Below, piece by piece: positions 37,251 to 48,082 of a stretch of 64,000 nucleotides of DNA. Positions within the stretch are counted from its first letter, which is position 1; every line of letters starts with the position of its first letter. The DNA is taken from positions 8,752,001 to 8,816,000 of the forward strand of contig NC_090723.1 of NCBI RefSeq assembly GCF_040954835.1, written 5' to 3'. Position numbers and translations under genes: made by a program. This stretch comes from Lepisosteus oculatus. Its lineage: Eukaryota > Chordata > Actinopteri > Semionotiformes > Lepisosteidae. The notes under the pieces are model-generated. The model was not told where the DNA came from. It did not search any database and saw only the letters and a list, made by a program, of their open reading frames with translations.

Positions 37251-37927
37251 GGAGCCAGGCCCGCAGAGAGAGGTGGGAGCAGCTCAGCTTCCAGCCCGAC
37301 TGGCAATAAAATAATAACAAGAAAAAAAAGGAGACAGAAGGAGACGAGCTGACACTAAATCAGTGCTAATTAAGGAGAGCTCACTGGGATGTGTAGGAGG
37401 GCAGTGGAGCGGGAGGCAGGCAGCACCTATCCCAGGTTTGAGAAAGGAATTCTTTTTCAGGAGGCAGAATTGCAACCCCCCAGTCCCACACAGACTGAAC
37501 CCCCTTTGCCCTGTTCGCCTGCACAGACCTGACACCCCCACTGAGCCAGCAGTCAGCGGGGCAGGAAATTCTCCAAGGGGACCGCTTCCTGTTATCGAAG
37601 AGGACTGAACTCTGACAGTCTATTAAGAAGACAAATTAGATGAAGAGGAGAGTAATTCTGTTGAAGCCCCCCTCCTCCACGTCTCTCTAATGCCCTGTCC
37701 TCCTCCACATGTGCCGACAGCTGCTGGAAAGTGGAGCTTATCTTCTGCTGCTGGAATCGGAATCAGGAATGGCAACCTGGGAGGCTGAAGAGGAGAGCCA
37801 GGACTGAATTAAAAGCAGATGAAACAGGTAACCCGCCGCTTGTGGGAATGAATTAATTTTGTCAAATATGTCCTTAGTTTATTTCAGAAATCTCTTCTGT
37901 TGCCTCAGTTCACAGATGTGTGTGTAA

Positions 37928-38496
37928 AGCCAGCAGCTCTATCACTCCGCAACTCACAGCTTGTAGCCCACTGCAGCTCGGCAGGTGTGAGGCTGGTCAG
38001 TACCTGGATGGGAGACTCCTGGGAAAGCTGAGGCTGCTGCTGGAAGAGGTGTTAGTGGGACCAGCAGGGGGCGCTCTCACCCTGTGGTCCATGTGGGTCC
38101 TAATGCCCCAGTATAGTGACGGGGACACTATACTGTAAAGAGGCGCCTTCCATCGGATGAGATGTAGAACCGAGGTCCTGACTCTCTGTGGTCATTAAAA
38201 ATCCCAGGGCGTTTCTCGAAAAGAGTAGGGGTGTAACCCTGGCGTCCTGGCCAAATTTCCCGTTGGCCTTTTCCAATCAAGGCCTCCTAATAATCCCCCT
38301 CTCTGAACTGGCTTCATCACTCTGCTCTCCTCCCCACTGAGAGCTGGTGTGTGGTGAGCGTTCTGGCGCACTATGGCTGCCATCGCATCATCCAGGTGGG
38401 GCTGCACACTGGTGGTGGAGGAGATCCCCATTACCTGTAAAGCACTTTGAGTGGAGTGTCCAGGAGAGCACTATATAAGTGTGAGGAATTATTATT
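37928..38496 (+). mobile_element. Full-length 5S-rRNA-headed SINE with (ATT) tail
   Basis: The head (about 37,960–38,030) contains GGTCAGTACCTGGATGGGAG, close to the 3' half of vertebrate 5S rRNA including its internal promoter region. The body includes the CAGGGGGCGCTC block and the unit AAGAGTAGGGGTGTAACCC. The 3' end has the LINE-type tail AAGCACTTTGAGTGGAGTG … ACTATATAAGTGTGAGGAATTATTATT. This is the best-preserved copy of family A here and fits the SINE3/Deu-SINE class. Confidence 0.8.
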
Positions 38497-39454
38497 GATT
38501 CTTAAAGTTTGGAAAGCTTTGATATTCACTGCTATGCAACTATTACCACTGGGGTTATTCTCACAGTGATGCTTGTCACCTCATTTCAAATGGACCATCA
38601 CAGCTGACGAAGGATGACTTCGTCCCCCAGATTCTCTCACCATGGGCAAACAGGATCACATATTCCTCCATTCACACACACGCCCTTTCCCCTCCCACAC
38701 ACACATGGCACACACCATGCGTTCCCAGAGAAGGCCATGTGCTTTGTGCATGACCTCATTTACCCACATGCACATCCACGCAGTTCTAGAGCACAGTTTC
38801 ACACTCCACCGCACAGACAAACGCAGTGGAGTACAGCAAACCATCACAAGCCCAACATCCGTGTCTGCGTCCTCTCAGCCTCCCGGACGCACAGTTGGTA
38901 ACAAGCGTGTTGATGTCCCTGCGGGCGTGAGACTGCAAAGAGATATAACAAAAGATCCAGGAGACAATCATCCACCCAAACAGGTAACTGGGCTCCTAGT
39001 TACACAGGTAACTGGGCTTCCTGTGTCTTTAAGGAAGGAAGACGTTCTGCTCAGTGCCCAGCTGAGACTGCAAGTGAGCAGACGAGCACAGAAACCTGTA
39101 AGCCTTGTAAACTAGTCAGGCCGTATCGACTGATAGATCTGCTTCTTGCACTCTCAGCCCAGTCAATACTGCAGAAACCAGGACAGCCACTGGCTTGTGA
39201 AAGACTTATCGAGCAGAAGCTGGCTTAACCCTGAGGTATGTGATTCTTTACTTAACCAGGTAGGTGAAGACGGAAGAAGTTCTCATTGACGATAAGAACC
39301 TACAGAGTGCCAACTCATACAGCAGCACATTTACTGGAGCAGTCTGAGAGAAGCGCCTTGCTCAGTTGGACACCTAACCATTTCATGCCCTGCTTGTCAT
39401 TCTGCGTCAGCCTTCAACCACCTCAATGACATTTTTGTCGTAATTGGAGCAAGT

Positions 39455-39565
39455 AAGGGTGGCTGTTGGTGCTGCTATCTCATACCTGATGCTCATATCC
39501 TGGGCTCAGATCTGCAATAGGACACAGTCTGTGTGAGCTGGCATGTTCCCACGTGTTTATCAGTG
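39455..39565 (+). mobile_element. Degenerate tRNA-derived SINE fragment
   Basis: GGTGCTGCTATCTCATACCT, then CCTGGGCTCAGATC and GTCTGTGTGAGCTGGCATGT resemble the family B head and first body part, with many changes. Confidence 0.35.
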
Positions 39566-40339
39566 ATCTGCGACAGACTTCCATAGCAATCCATGTGTGA
39601 CAGACTTCCCTTCCATAGCAAGAGCAATCATGTCCTCTCAGTCCCATCTCACACCCAGCGCTCCCAGCATAGGCCCAGAGGACGTTCGCCAGGCTCTCTG
39701 ATAACCAACAGATGGGCCAGCTGAACATCTTTTTCCCAGGTCTGAAGTCTCTGATGTGTGAACCAGGCCTTCAGATCCCGGGTGCACTGAGTCCAGACAA
39801 GCAGGCTCAACTCTGAACTGCAGAGAAAGCTGTCTTTTTTTTAAAAAAGCCTAAAAGGCACCCCCCCAAAAAGATACTCAAGCTTGCCTGGAAAGGTCAG
39901 CCTAAAACATAGGATCCTTCTCACATGTACTGCTTAACACCCATGGAATCATTTCCCACGCTCCAAGATTTCAGGGCGCTCTCAGAATGTGGGAGTGTTG
40001 CACACCTGTACTGCAGGTATAATCTCCCCAGACCCAGCCACGCCGCGTGTGTGAAACTGGCACGACTAACCTGTCTATCTGCTCATTCTGATGTCTGATT
40101 TAGAACAGCCCCCTTGTAATTACCATTAAGAGGGAGCTTTAAATATCCTACAGATAATAAATCACACCCGATAGAAAGGGAAATGTAGGTCAGGCTCCTC
40201 CTGAAGGTGGAACAGCAGCTGGGGAGCTCTGACTAGTGGAAAGATAACACAGCACTCCAGGTGCCCGGGGGCTACCACTATACCCACACACACACACGTG
40301 TGTCTGACTGGAAGGCGTTATCATGTCAGCCCAGTCCGT

Positions 40340-40726
40340 CACTGGAGTACTGCTCCCCTCTATTGTGGACTCGCTGTTCTCAGGAAGGCTGGAAGTATTG
40401 TTAAGGATCATCCTGGTTTCTCACTCGTTTTCCCCCTTCCCTCTGGTAAGTGTTATAGGAGCATAAAGGCACGAACTTCCACATTCAGGGACAGCGTCTT
40501 CCCACAAGCTGTCAGATTACTGAACTCAACCCCTTCCACTGACTCACACTGATGGGGTTTTTTGTTTCTCACACTGCTTGTCTGACTTTTTTTTTAATTT
40601 GTATGTTATTTAACTTGTTGTTGTTGCTTCTGTTCTTTGTTTATGTCTTTAATCGATTCCTTTAATGTTTTTTTATCGCAGCGTACGTGCAAATAAGCAT
40701 TTCATTGCCCAAACTGAACTGAAAGT
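40340..40726 (+). mobile_element. LINE 3' end with ORF2 C-terminal remnant
   Basis: 40,380–40,552 reads KAGSIVKDHPGF, then LPSGKCYRSIKARTSTFRDS and FPQAVRLLN before a stop. This is the C-terminal signature of fish non-LTR retrotransposon ORF2 proteins (L2-like). A 3'UTR follows, ending GCATTTCATTGCCCAAACTG. The reverse transcriptase domain is absent, so this is a 5'-truncated dead copy. Confidence 0.6.
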
Positions 40727-40895
40727 GTTTTAGTGGTCAGGGTTCGAGAACTCGTAAGTTGGAGACTGTGGGTTTGAATTCTCTGTGAGACACAGCTCTT
40801 GTCCCCTTCAATGAGGTGCTTCACCTGAGTCACTTCAGTAAAACACCCAGCTGTGTAAATATAAGTTGCTCTGGATAAAAGCAGATCTGTTTTGC
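40727..40895 (+). mobile_element. tRNA-derived SINE with TTGCTCTGGATAA tail
   Basis: tRNA-like head (TTAGTGGTCAGGGTTCGAG; B box GTGGGTTTGAATTCTC) and the tail AAGTTGCTCTGGATAAAAGC, the well-known 3' end shared by HpaI-type fish SINEs and their partner LINE. It lies directly after a LINE 3' end. Confidence 0.65.
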
Positions 40896-41307
40896 ATGAA
40901 CTTGATTGAAGCTTGATCGACCGACAGAGTGGGGAGAGGTGCAGGTGACACAGACGTAGAGTTCCAAATGTACTGAACATTCGGAACACATTACAAATGA
41001 ACAGCACAGCGATTCAGACAACTTTTAATTATTTTTTTCAGATGTTCATTCTCCTTTTGCCCAACAAACATCACACTGATCCAAGCTCAAAGGTGATCCT
41101 GAGGTGAATGCGTGAATGCCCATTAACGACCATACAGTCTGGACACTAAACTCAGGATGGGACGCTGTGAGCAAAGCTGTTTCATAAGGGCAGGGGTCCT
41201 TCAGGGCTGCTGTCCAGTACGTTTTATAGGTCTTATTAAGATCAAAGATAATTTTCAAAGTCTCCAATTAAGTCAATGAGTTCAATTTGGTAATCAAGGT
41301 CCCATGT

Positions 41308-41601
41308 AATAATAATATTAATAATAATAATTATTATTATTATATTTGCTTACAGTTATATAGCACTTTTCTGGACACTCCACTCAGAGCACTGTACAGG
41401 TAATGGGGATCCCCTCCACCACCACCAGTGTGCAGCCCCACCTGGATGATGCCTTGGCAGCCATAGTGCAACAGTACACTCTCCCCACACACCAGCTCTC
41501 AGTGGGGAGGAGAGCAGAGTGATGAAGCTCAGTTCAGAGATGGGGATTATTAGGAGGCCATGATTGGTAAAGGCCAGAAAAGCGCTATGTAAGTGTAAGC
41601 A

Positions 41602-41682
<81 letters not shown>

Positions 41683-41683
41683 G
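41308..41683. mobile_element. Two 5S-type SINE tails in inverted arrangement with long (ATT)n
   Basis: 41,308–41,576 is the 3' half of family A in reverse orientation, starting in TAA/ATT repeats. At 41,577 it changes abruptly to a forward tail (AAAAGCGCTATGTAAGTG) followed by about 80 bp of pure (ATT)n to 41,683. The junction suggests either inverted insertion or recombination between two copies. Confidence 0.7.
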
Positions 41684-41689
41684 TGGTGA

Positions 41690-41965
41690 CCCAGAGCCAA
41701 AAGCAGCAGGGCATGGTCTGGATAGGGATGCCAGTTCATTACAGAGAACACACACACAGACTCGCACATGTGGGGGACGTTTTGGAGAAACCAAATAACC
41801 TAGACAGTATATCTATGGACTGTGGAAGGAAACAGGAGCACCTGGCCACATAAACAGCATGTGAACTCCTTACGGAAGGCTCCACACGCCAGACGCAAAC
41901 TCAGGTCCCAGGAACTGTTGAGTCCACAGCGCTAACGTCCCTGCCACCCCCCTGTGCCAAACCCA
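41690..41965 (-). mobile_element. tRNA-derived SINE (family B), reverse
   Basis: Reverse complement runs from CACAGGGGGGTGGCAGGGAC (tRNA-like head) through AGTCCATAGATATAC to the 3' body with TGGCATCCCTATCCAGACC. It abuts the (ATT)n at 41,683. Confidence 0.6.
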
Positions 41966-42428
41966 CAGCCACTTCAGCAAGCCTGAGAAAAGTGGGGTAA
42001 GCCCAGATAAATCCCTGCTTTCATTCTGCTCACATATAGATGAGCCATTAGAAAGAGTTTACTATTGAAGGGACAAGTGAGACAATGGTATTATTTGTGT
42101 ATGTTTGCAAATCAATGCAGTCTTGTGTGGTCTAATGTTGGCTTTATACCCAGAACATAAAGTGGAACTAGTTAAAGCTAAGAAAGAGGATTTAAGATAT
42201 AAGATGCTTATTCTGCATGTTTATTATGAACTTTTTGCTCAGACATTTATCCAGGGAAATTCTGCTTATTTGTACATTGGAGCAGTTTGTCATGTATCAC
42301 TAGGTAAGCTCACTGAGACACAGTTATATGGGGGGTGCGCTAAACAGTTTGCTTCACTCATCTTTGCATGAACTTTATGTGACGTATATCCGTATATAGA
42401 CAGACTTCTGTATTACTATTAGGGGGAG

Positions 42429-42583
42429 TGTTGCTTTAGCTTGTGTGTTCCACGGTATAAAAGACCATCTTTAGTTACTTATTTTCAAGTCTGGTGGTTG
42501 CAAGCCATGCTCCCAAATGCATACGAAATAAAGAGACTTCTACTACACAGACACCAGGACTTTGTCATCTGTATGACACAACA
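42429..42583 (+). mobile_element. Putative Ty1/copia-like 3' LTR
   Basis: 155 bp bounded by TGTTG and CAACA inverted ends, directly preceded by the polypurine tract AGGGGGAG (42,421–42,428). Inside are a TATA box (GGTATAAAAG, about 42,454) and a polyadenylation signal (AATAAAG, about 42,527). No 5' LTR or intact internal domain was found; 42,060–42,428 may be a remnant of the internal region. Solo or 3' LTR of an old insertion. Confidence 0.5.
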
Positions 42584-44124
42584 CTATGATGAGCTGAAAC
42601 TATTTCAGTTGTTCTCAAAATGCTGTTATGAAGGCAGTAACCAGTCTGCTACCCAGAGAGGCAGAGAGGGGTCAAGAGGAAATAGGACAGACTAAAATCA
42701 TCCACTGCAGCAGTAACGCCTCCTGGTTTGGAGCCCGGAGCTCATCTAAACCAACATCATTTACTGTCAGCACTAGAGGCACTTGATAGTGTCAGCGTAT
42801 GAGAATAACAAGACAATTGGGTGTGCTGAGTCTGCCTCTGTTCCCAGACTGAGAGACTGTGTTAACACCTGAGTGATTGGATTAAAACACTTTGGACTAA
42901 ATGTATCAGATCACTACTCTGAACCTGACTAACGAGTGGTCCCTTGATCCTTGATTAGAAGGAATTTGTAACACTCTGAATATTTGCAGCCATAATTATC
43001 TAGGCATTTTATTTGTGTTTTTATTGCACATTTTCAGTTCTGTCTTCAGCAAACAGTCAGCTGAGAGACATACCCAGGGGCCAAATTTTGGGGAGCAGAA
43101 ACTGACATAGCTCTGGCTTACCAAAGTGTTAGGATGACCATACTGCCTTGTTAAATTAAAATAATCCAAGTTTTTCTACGGTCATATGCAAATATACCCT
43201 TCACTCCTTAAGGATGAGTAATTAATCTACTTGACAGTTCCATCCACGAACAGATGTTTTATTTTTGCTCCTAGACTGTAAAAAACGCTTGTGCAAGGAA
43301 TAATTTAAATCACCCAAACCATTTATCAAAACCATGCCTGTTACATAGGAATAAAAACGAATGAAAAGACTCTTAACTAGCCTGTATTAATTAATAACGT
43401 TTAATGTAATGAGCTGTAATGCACATAATATCCACAAGGTGGGGCAGGATGGCCTTGGAATGAAATATAATGTATTTGTATTAACAGAGTCTGGATGAAA
43501 ATAAGCTTTCAAGCTAAAGGAAACATACCAGTTCACTGAAATGATTTTTTTTCCTTTTCCCAAAGGTGAAATAAAACCTGGACAAACTCAGGTGTGAGGA
43601 AAACAGGAATAAGCTGTCCAGTGTGCGATTGACCAGAAACTGTACATGTCCACCTTTTCATAGGCAGATCTGGAGTGGGAAGCTCTCAGGGCTGTTACAA
43701 AACAAGCAAGAGACTTTCCAGCTAAATGTGTTTTTTTTTTCAACCTACTATCTGTGCAGCCTGCAAAACAGGCTACGGTATTTGTATCATATCATAAAAA
43801 GCTTATTTTCTTTTTTGGAGTGGATGTGGGTGGGTATGCTAACCCACTCGTTATATGTGGGAAAGGGGTCTGAGAATCAGAACAGTTTGACAATTACCGG
43901 CGTACCGCTGTATGCAGTCTGCTTTTTTACAATAGCCTGGGGAGAGATCGAGAGTGTTTTTAGCAATCTGCCTGCATCCCCCACTGCTTGGGCACACAGC
44001 GAAGAGGGAGCTGCACAGCCTTCTCTCACCAGCACAGGCCAATGTGTCTTTTGTGAACATCAGAGGCAGCACATCATCCTGGGACATTAAGGTGCAGTGT
44101 CTGAGCTCGTCCCCAGAGGGGAGC

Positions 44125-44985
44125 ATAAGAACTTGAAAGTGTTGCAAACAAGAGGAGGAGCATATAGCTCCTTTGGCTGCTCGGAGGTTCTAATCCAGCA
44201 GCTTCTGGGAAGGAGCCAGGATGTCGACTTCAACAACATGGCCGGGCAGCCTGTTGCAGACTCCCACAACTCTTTGTGTAAAAAAAAAAACCATGCCTCC
44301 CAGTCTCAGTTTTCCTTAAAGCACTTGGCCTTAGTCGCCTCTTGGTGCCTTCGAAGATTGTGAAAACAGTACTGTGCTTGTCTCAGACACCCTCGTAATC
44401 TTCCCTGTTCAAGTCTGAAAAGATTCAGGTCTTTTATTTAGTCTGTCAGAGTAAGGCAGCCCTTTAATAATAATACTATCAACACTAATGCATTGCATTT
44501 ATACAATACTCTTCATCCAAACACATCCCAAAGTGCTTTATATGTTAGAGAGGGCACATGATCCTGACACTGAATTGCAGCACCTACCTGAGTGATGTGT
44601 GCACTCTGCTCTAGACAGATTCTAGAGCAGCAATATCTCTAGTGCAATGAATTGAATACAATTAGATACAGTATTTGAAATCACTGCTTACTAGTGTGTT
44701 TTATAATGTTAATATTATCCTTTTATTTAGGTTATACACTTTTAGCTACTATATATATATTAATGCTGCACATTGCAATTGATGTATCAACATGAAAGGT
44801 GTTTTGATAAATTCTTGATGCACAGTGTTTTCCATTTTATGTCTACATATTTTTGCAATATTCTACCCTTAAACTGAACCAGCCAGGTGTTTGCCCAGTC
44901 TTGAATTTCACCTAAGTCTTTTTGAATTCCGATTGCAGTTTTTTACAGTGTTTGCTAATCCTCCTAGTCTTGTGTGATCAGTGAT
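44125..44985 (+). mobile_element. Family E repeat with a nested SINE tail
   Basis: 44,125–44,460 (ACAAGAGGAGGAGCATATAG through TTTAGTCTGTCAGAG) and 44,620–44,985 (CTAGAGCAGCAATATCTCTA through GTTTGCTAATCCTCCTAGTC) are consecutive parts of one family E copy. Between them (about 44,463–44,620) sits a reverse L2-type SINE/LINE tail starting in AATAATAAT and containing ATCCCAAAGTGCTTTATATG. Confidence 0.55.
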
Positions 44986-44997
44986 CTGTACCTGTGA

Positions 44998-45172
44998 TCT
45001 GGGATTTGTAATGACCACAGAGAGTCGGGACCTCGGTTGTACGTCTCATCCGAAGAACAGAGCCTTTTTTTACAGTATAGTGTCCCCGTCACTATACTGG
45101 GGCATTAAGACCCACACAAACCACAAAGGTGAGCGTCCCCTGCTGGCCCCACTAACACCTCTTCCAGACTGC
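44998..45172 (-). mobile_element. 5S-type SINE, internal fragment
   Basis: Reverse-oriented body fragment from TAATGACCACAGAGAGTCGG to GCCCCACTAACACCTCTTCC, with neither head nor tail. Confidence 0.7.
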
Positions 45173-45235
45173 CAACACAAACTGTAGATTTGGAGTAGTG
45201 GTCCTCACAGAGACCCCTGTGCTACTCCACTAATT

Positions 45236-45505
45236 AACATCACTTTATTAACCCTTTACAATTTCTTGCCTTAGGAATTTGTCTTTTCACAGACCCCAGC
45301 TTGCTCTCCATGAGACACACAGACAGCGAGAGAAGCTGGGGGTCAGAGCGCAGGGTCAGCCATTGTACAGCGCCCCTGGAGCAGCTGGGGTTAAGGGCCT
45401 TGCTCAGGGGCCCAACGGAGTAGGATTTCTCTGCCGGCTGCGGGATTCGAACCGGCAACCTTCCAGCCACAGGCGCAGATCCTGAGCCACAGAGCCACTG
45501 CTAAT
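45236..45505 (-). mobile_element. tRNA-derived SINE (family C), reverse
   Basis: Best copy of family C: reverse complement has CAGTGGCTCTGTGGCTCAGG, then GCCGGTTCGAATCCCGCAG, and ends in GTAAAGGGTTAATAAAGTG. Confidence 0.7.
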
Positions 45506-47699
45506 TATATCATCCCTGTCTGAGCAGTCACCCCTCATCTCAAATCCACCCTGTTTCCTATACATTAACCTCTCTCAGAATTATCCTTTTATAATTAAAC
45601 TGCACTCACAACCATCACTTATTCGAGTGCGCATATTTCCAGAGTGAAATCATGTTGACTGAGAATTCTGCTTCAGTCCTTAGCCATTTAGACAGATAAA
45701 TAAGTAAGAGATAGAGCTGTGTATGACTACACTACTAACGGTCACAGGTGTAAACAGGTGTTGTGAAAAACAACTTGGAGGTTAATGTAGCTCAATATCA
45801 ATATAGCCAAACTGTTGAGGTAAAAAACAAGGACGATCAGCCCCTGGAGATACAGGGACAGGCAGATGGCTAACTCATACAGTAGATGTTTTTTAGCACA
45901 GATAGCTCTGACAGATGGATGTCCGTGTTAATGGTACTGTAAAAACAGTCCCCAGAACACGATTTTCCATTCTTATTGTTTCAGAGTAGGTGCCCTCATT
46001 CTGTATTTAGTTTAGTAACGCCTCATGTCCTTAAACAGTATCACCTGGAGAGAATTGTCAAGTCAATGATCAAGGGAGGAGTCTCATGATTGGTCTCAAA
46101 CAGTCTCAATCACCACCGTTGTCACCTCGCACTTTAGGGAAAGGGTTAGAAATCAATGAAAAATAAAGAAAACCGGTGTCTCCCTCCTCCTCTTGCATTC
46201 ATATGGACTTAATCCGTGCCCGTAAAAAGCTTGAAATGCTCGCAGCAGTGCACAATCATGCGGGTGGCTGTGGGCATCACTGTGCGCCACTTGGAAGGAC
46301 AACACCTCTTGGGGGCGGGGTGTATTTGATACATTAGCAAAACATGGTAGGTATTCGCTCCACGACCCCCCTGCGCGGCGAGTTCAAAGGGCAAGACGCG
46401 TGACTGGACGCACGTACAGCCGCCTTACGCCCTTAAGTGCACGTCTCACCTAGCGCAAGTGTAAACCATGCAAAGGACCCGTCTCAGTTATTGAAATCGG
46501 CACGTAAGAGCCCGAGGCCTATATCTAAATGCCTTGTGGTGTCAATAACAAACAGGAGCAGATGGAAGCACATTGTTGTGAGCTTCTGCTATCTGGGGGG
46601 AGTTCCTGTATCACCCCCCCCATCAACAAGTTGCGCAACATGACATGCGCAGCTAACTACATCACCTCGGGCGCGACAAAGATGCTTAACACCTAAAGAT
46701 TAAATACTTTGGAAGCGAAAAGGGAAATTTCGTGGAGAACTGCCTCACTCCAATGAAGGGTGTCCGGCAGATCTCATCAGTGGGGCTAATTTCATTAGTG
46801 TATTTAGCAAGCACGGCTGTATTTTACAACTTTGAAACAAAATTCTGTACAACGAAATGATTGATAGTAATTTAATGGTTGTCATCTCGTCCCTTTAATT
46901 GGGATAAATGCCAGTTTTGGTGGAATATGGTGTGATTGTGCAGTACCGTCTTCAACAGGCTTGCTGCGATGTAAGCGGTCAATACTCTTGTTCTGCAGGT
47001 AATGAATCCAGCGCCTGCTCTGTGCGTTATCAATATGTGTTTCAAATGAATAACAGAGGTTTGAATATACATGTTTCACAGCGGAAAGGAAGTAAACCCC
47101 CAGGCAAATATCAAGCGAGCGGGCTCAAGGGCAATTTCGCGTACAGGACAGGCCTGGAGTTTTAAAAGACAAGACCCGGAATTTGCACGTTCTTTCTAGC
47201 ACATGAGAGATTGTCCAGGGTGGCCAGATCAGACATGATGAAATCATGAATCAAAGCGCTTTTGATATGGTCAAGCTGGGAGCTGCGTCAGCGTGAGGTG
47301 ACCCCAAAGGGTAACACGTACAAGCGCATTTCCACGCTGAAAAGCAGGAGACGGTGGAAACACAGTGACACCCCAAGAATGCTGGGCAACCGAAACTTGC
47401 CGTTTCGCCTTTCTACCTTTCAGCTTGTTGTGAACCTTTACCTGTTGCTACGTTTTCTAGTTGTACCCAAGGGACACTTGAGCTCGACATGTTTTCCACA
47501 TCCTCCGGCAGCTATCGGGTTTTACTGCGTGCGCGACACTTTCCGAGGGATGAGGTCAGGGAACACGCAGACTGCCAGCAGAGCACGACCCCCGATTTAG
47601 GCAAACAGACCAATTTCGAGGCGGTGCCAAGAAAAAAAGCCCACCCCCACCAAACTCCTGGTGCAAGAACAACACCACCCGCCCCGTGACTGGACAAGC

Positions 47700-47830
47700 T
47701 CCAGAAACACGCGGATCCCACTGGCCCCGCCCCCCGCCTCGTCCCATTGGCCAGAGCGGCGCAGTGACGCGAGCAAGGCGGCCCGCCATTGGTCGGGAGA
47801 AGAAAGATCTGCTGTTCGCTTGCAGCCCGC
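47700..47830 (+). promoter_or_regulatory. pdk2: pdk2 promoter, GC and CCAAT boxes
   Basis: TATA-less, CpG-rich stretch just upstream of the 5'UTR. Visible elements are a GC box (CCCCGCCCCC at 47,725–47,734), two CCATTGG inverted CCAAT boxes (47,744–47,750 and 47,786–47,792) and a CRE-like TGACGCGAG between them (from 47,765). A further ATTGG lies at about 47,885. The spacing is typical of a housekeeping NF-Y/Sp1 promoter. TSS is expected around 47,815–47,860 and is not fixed by the sequence. Confidence 0.55.
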
Positions 47831-47844
47831 AACCCCAGAGATCA

Positions 47845-48082
47845 AGAGAGAGTTGTGGAAGAGGAAGATTTGATTTATCCAGCTGATTGGTGTTGCATCG
47901 CCTCTGCTTTTCTACCTCGGCTATTTTCGCAGTAGCAGAAAGTCGCAGCCTGCGTGTCTTCACAATGAAGTTTGTCAGGTTCCTGATGAAGAACGCCGCT
48001 TTGGCCAACGTGCCGAAGCACATTGACCACTTTTCGAAATTCTCGCCTTCTCCGCTGTCCATGAAGCAATTCCTGGATTTTG
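47845..48082 (+). CDS. pdk2: pdk2 exon 1 (5'UTR and N-terminus)
   Basis: ATG at 47,965 in context CACAATGA; codes [20 protein letters not shown] through QFLDF and one base of Gly. Donor TTTTG|GTGAGT. The basic, Ser/Ala-containing start fits the short mitochondrial targeting segment of PDK2. The 5' end is approximate. Confidence 0.92.

Larger units (their letters stand above)
35261..47699. other. Intergenic region between tbkbp1 and pdk2
   Basis: About 12.4 kb between two divergently transcribed genes. It holds a 15-bp minisatellite, several SINEs, a LINE 3' end, a Copia-like LTR and copies of the long dispersed repeat. I see no exon with a recognisable product. 45.5–47.7 kb is mostly single-copy-looking sequence upstream of pdk2. 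Confidence 0.65.

Noticed and set aside
36323..37352. Frames of 324 and 327 residues (repeats of VLCDS/VLRDT and SQRTASRRT type)
   Set aside because: Read-through of the 15-bp minisatellite in several frames at once. No splice or family support.
37960..38030. 5S rRNA gene
   Set aside because: Only the 3' half resembles 5S rRNA and it is fused to a SINE body and tail.
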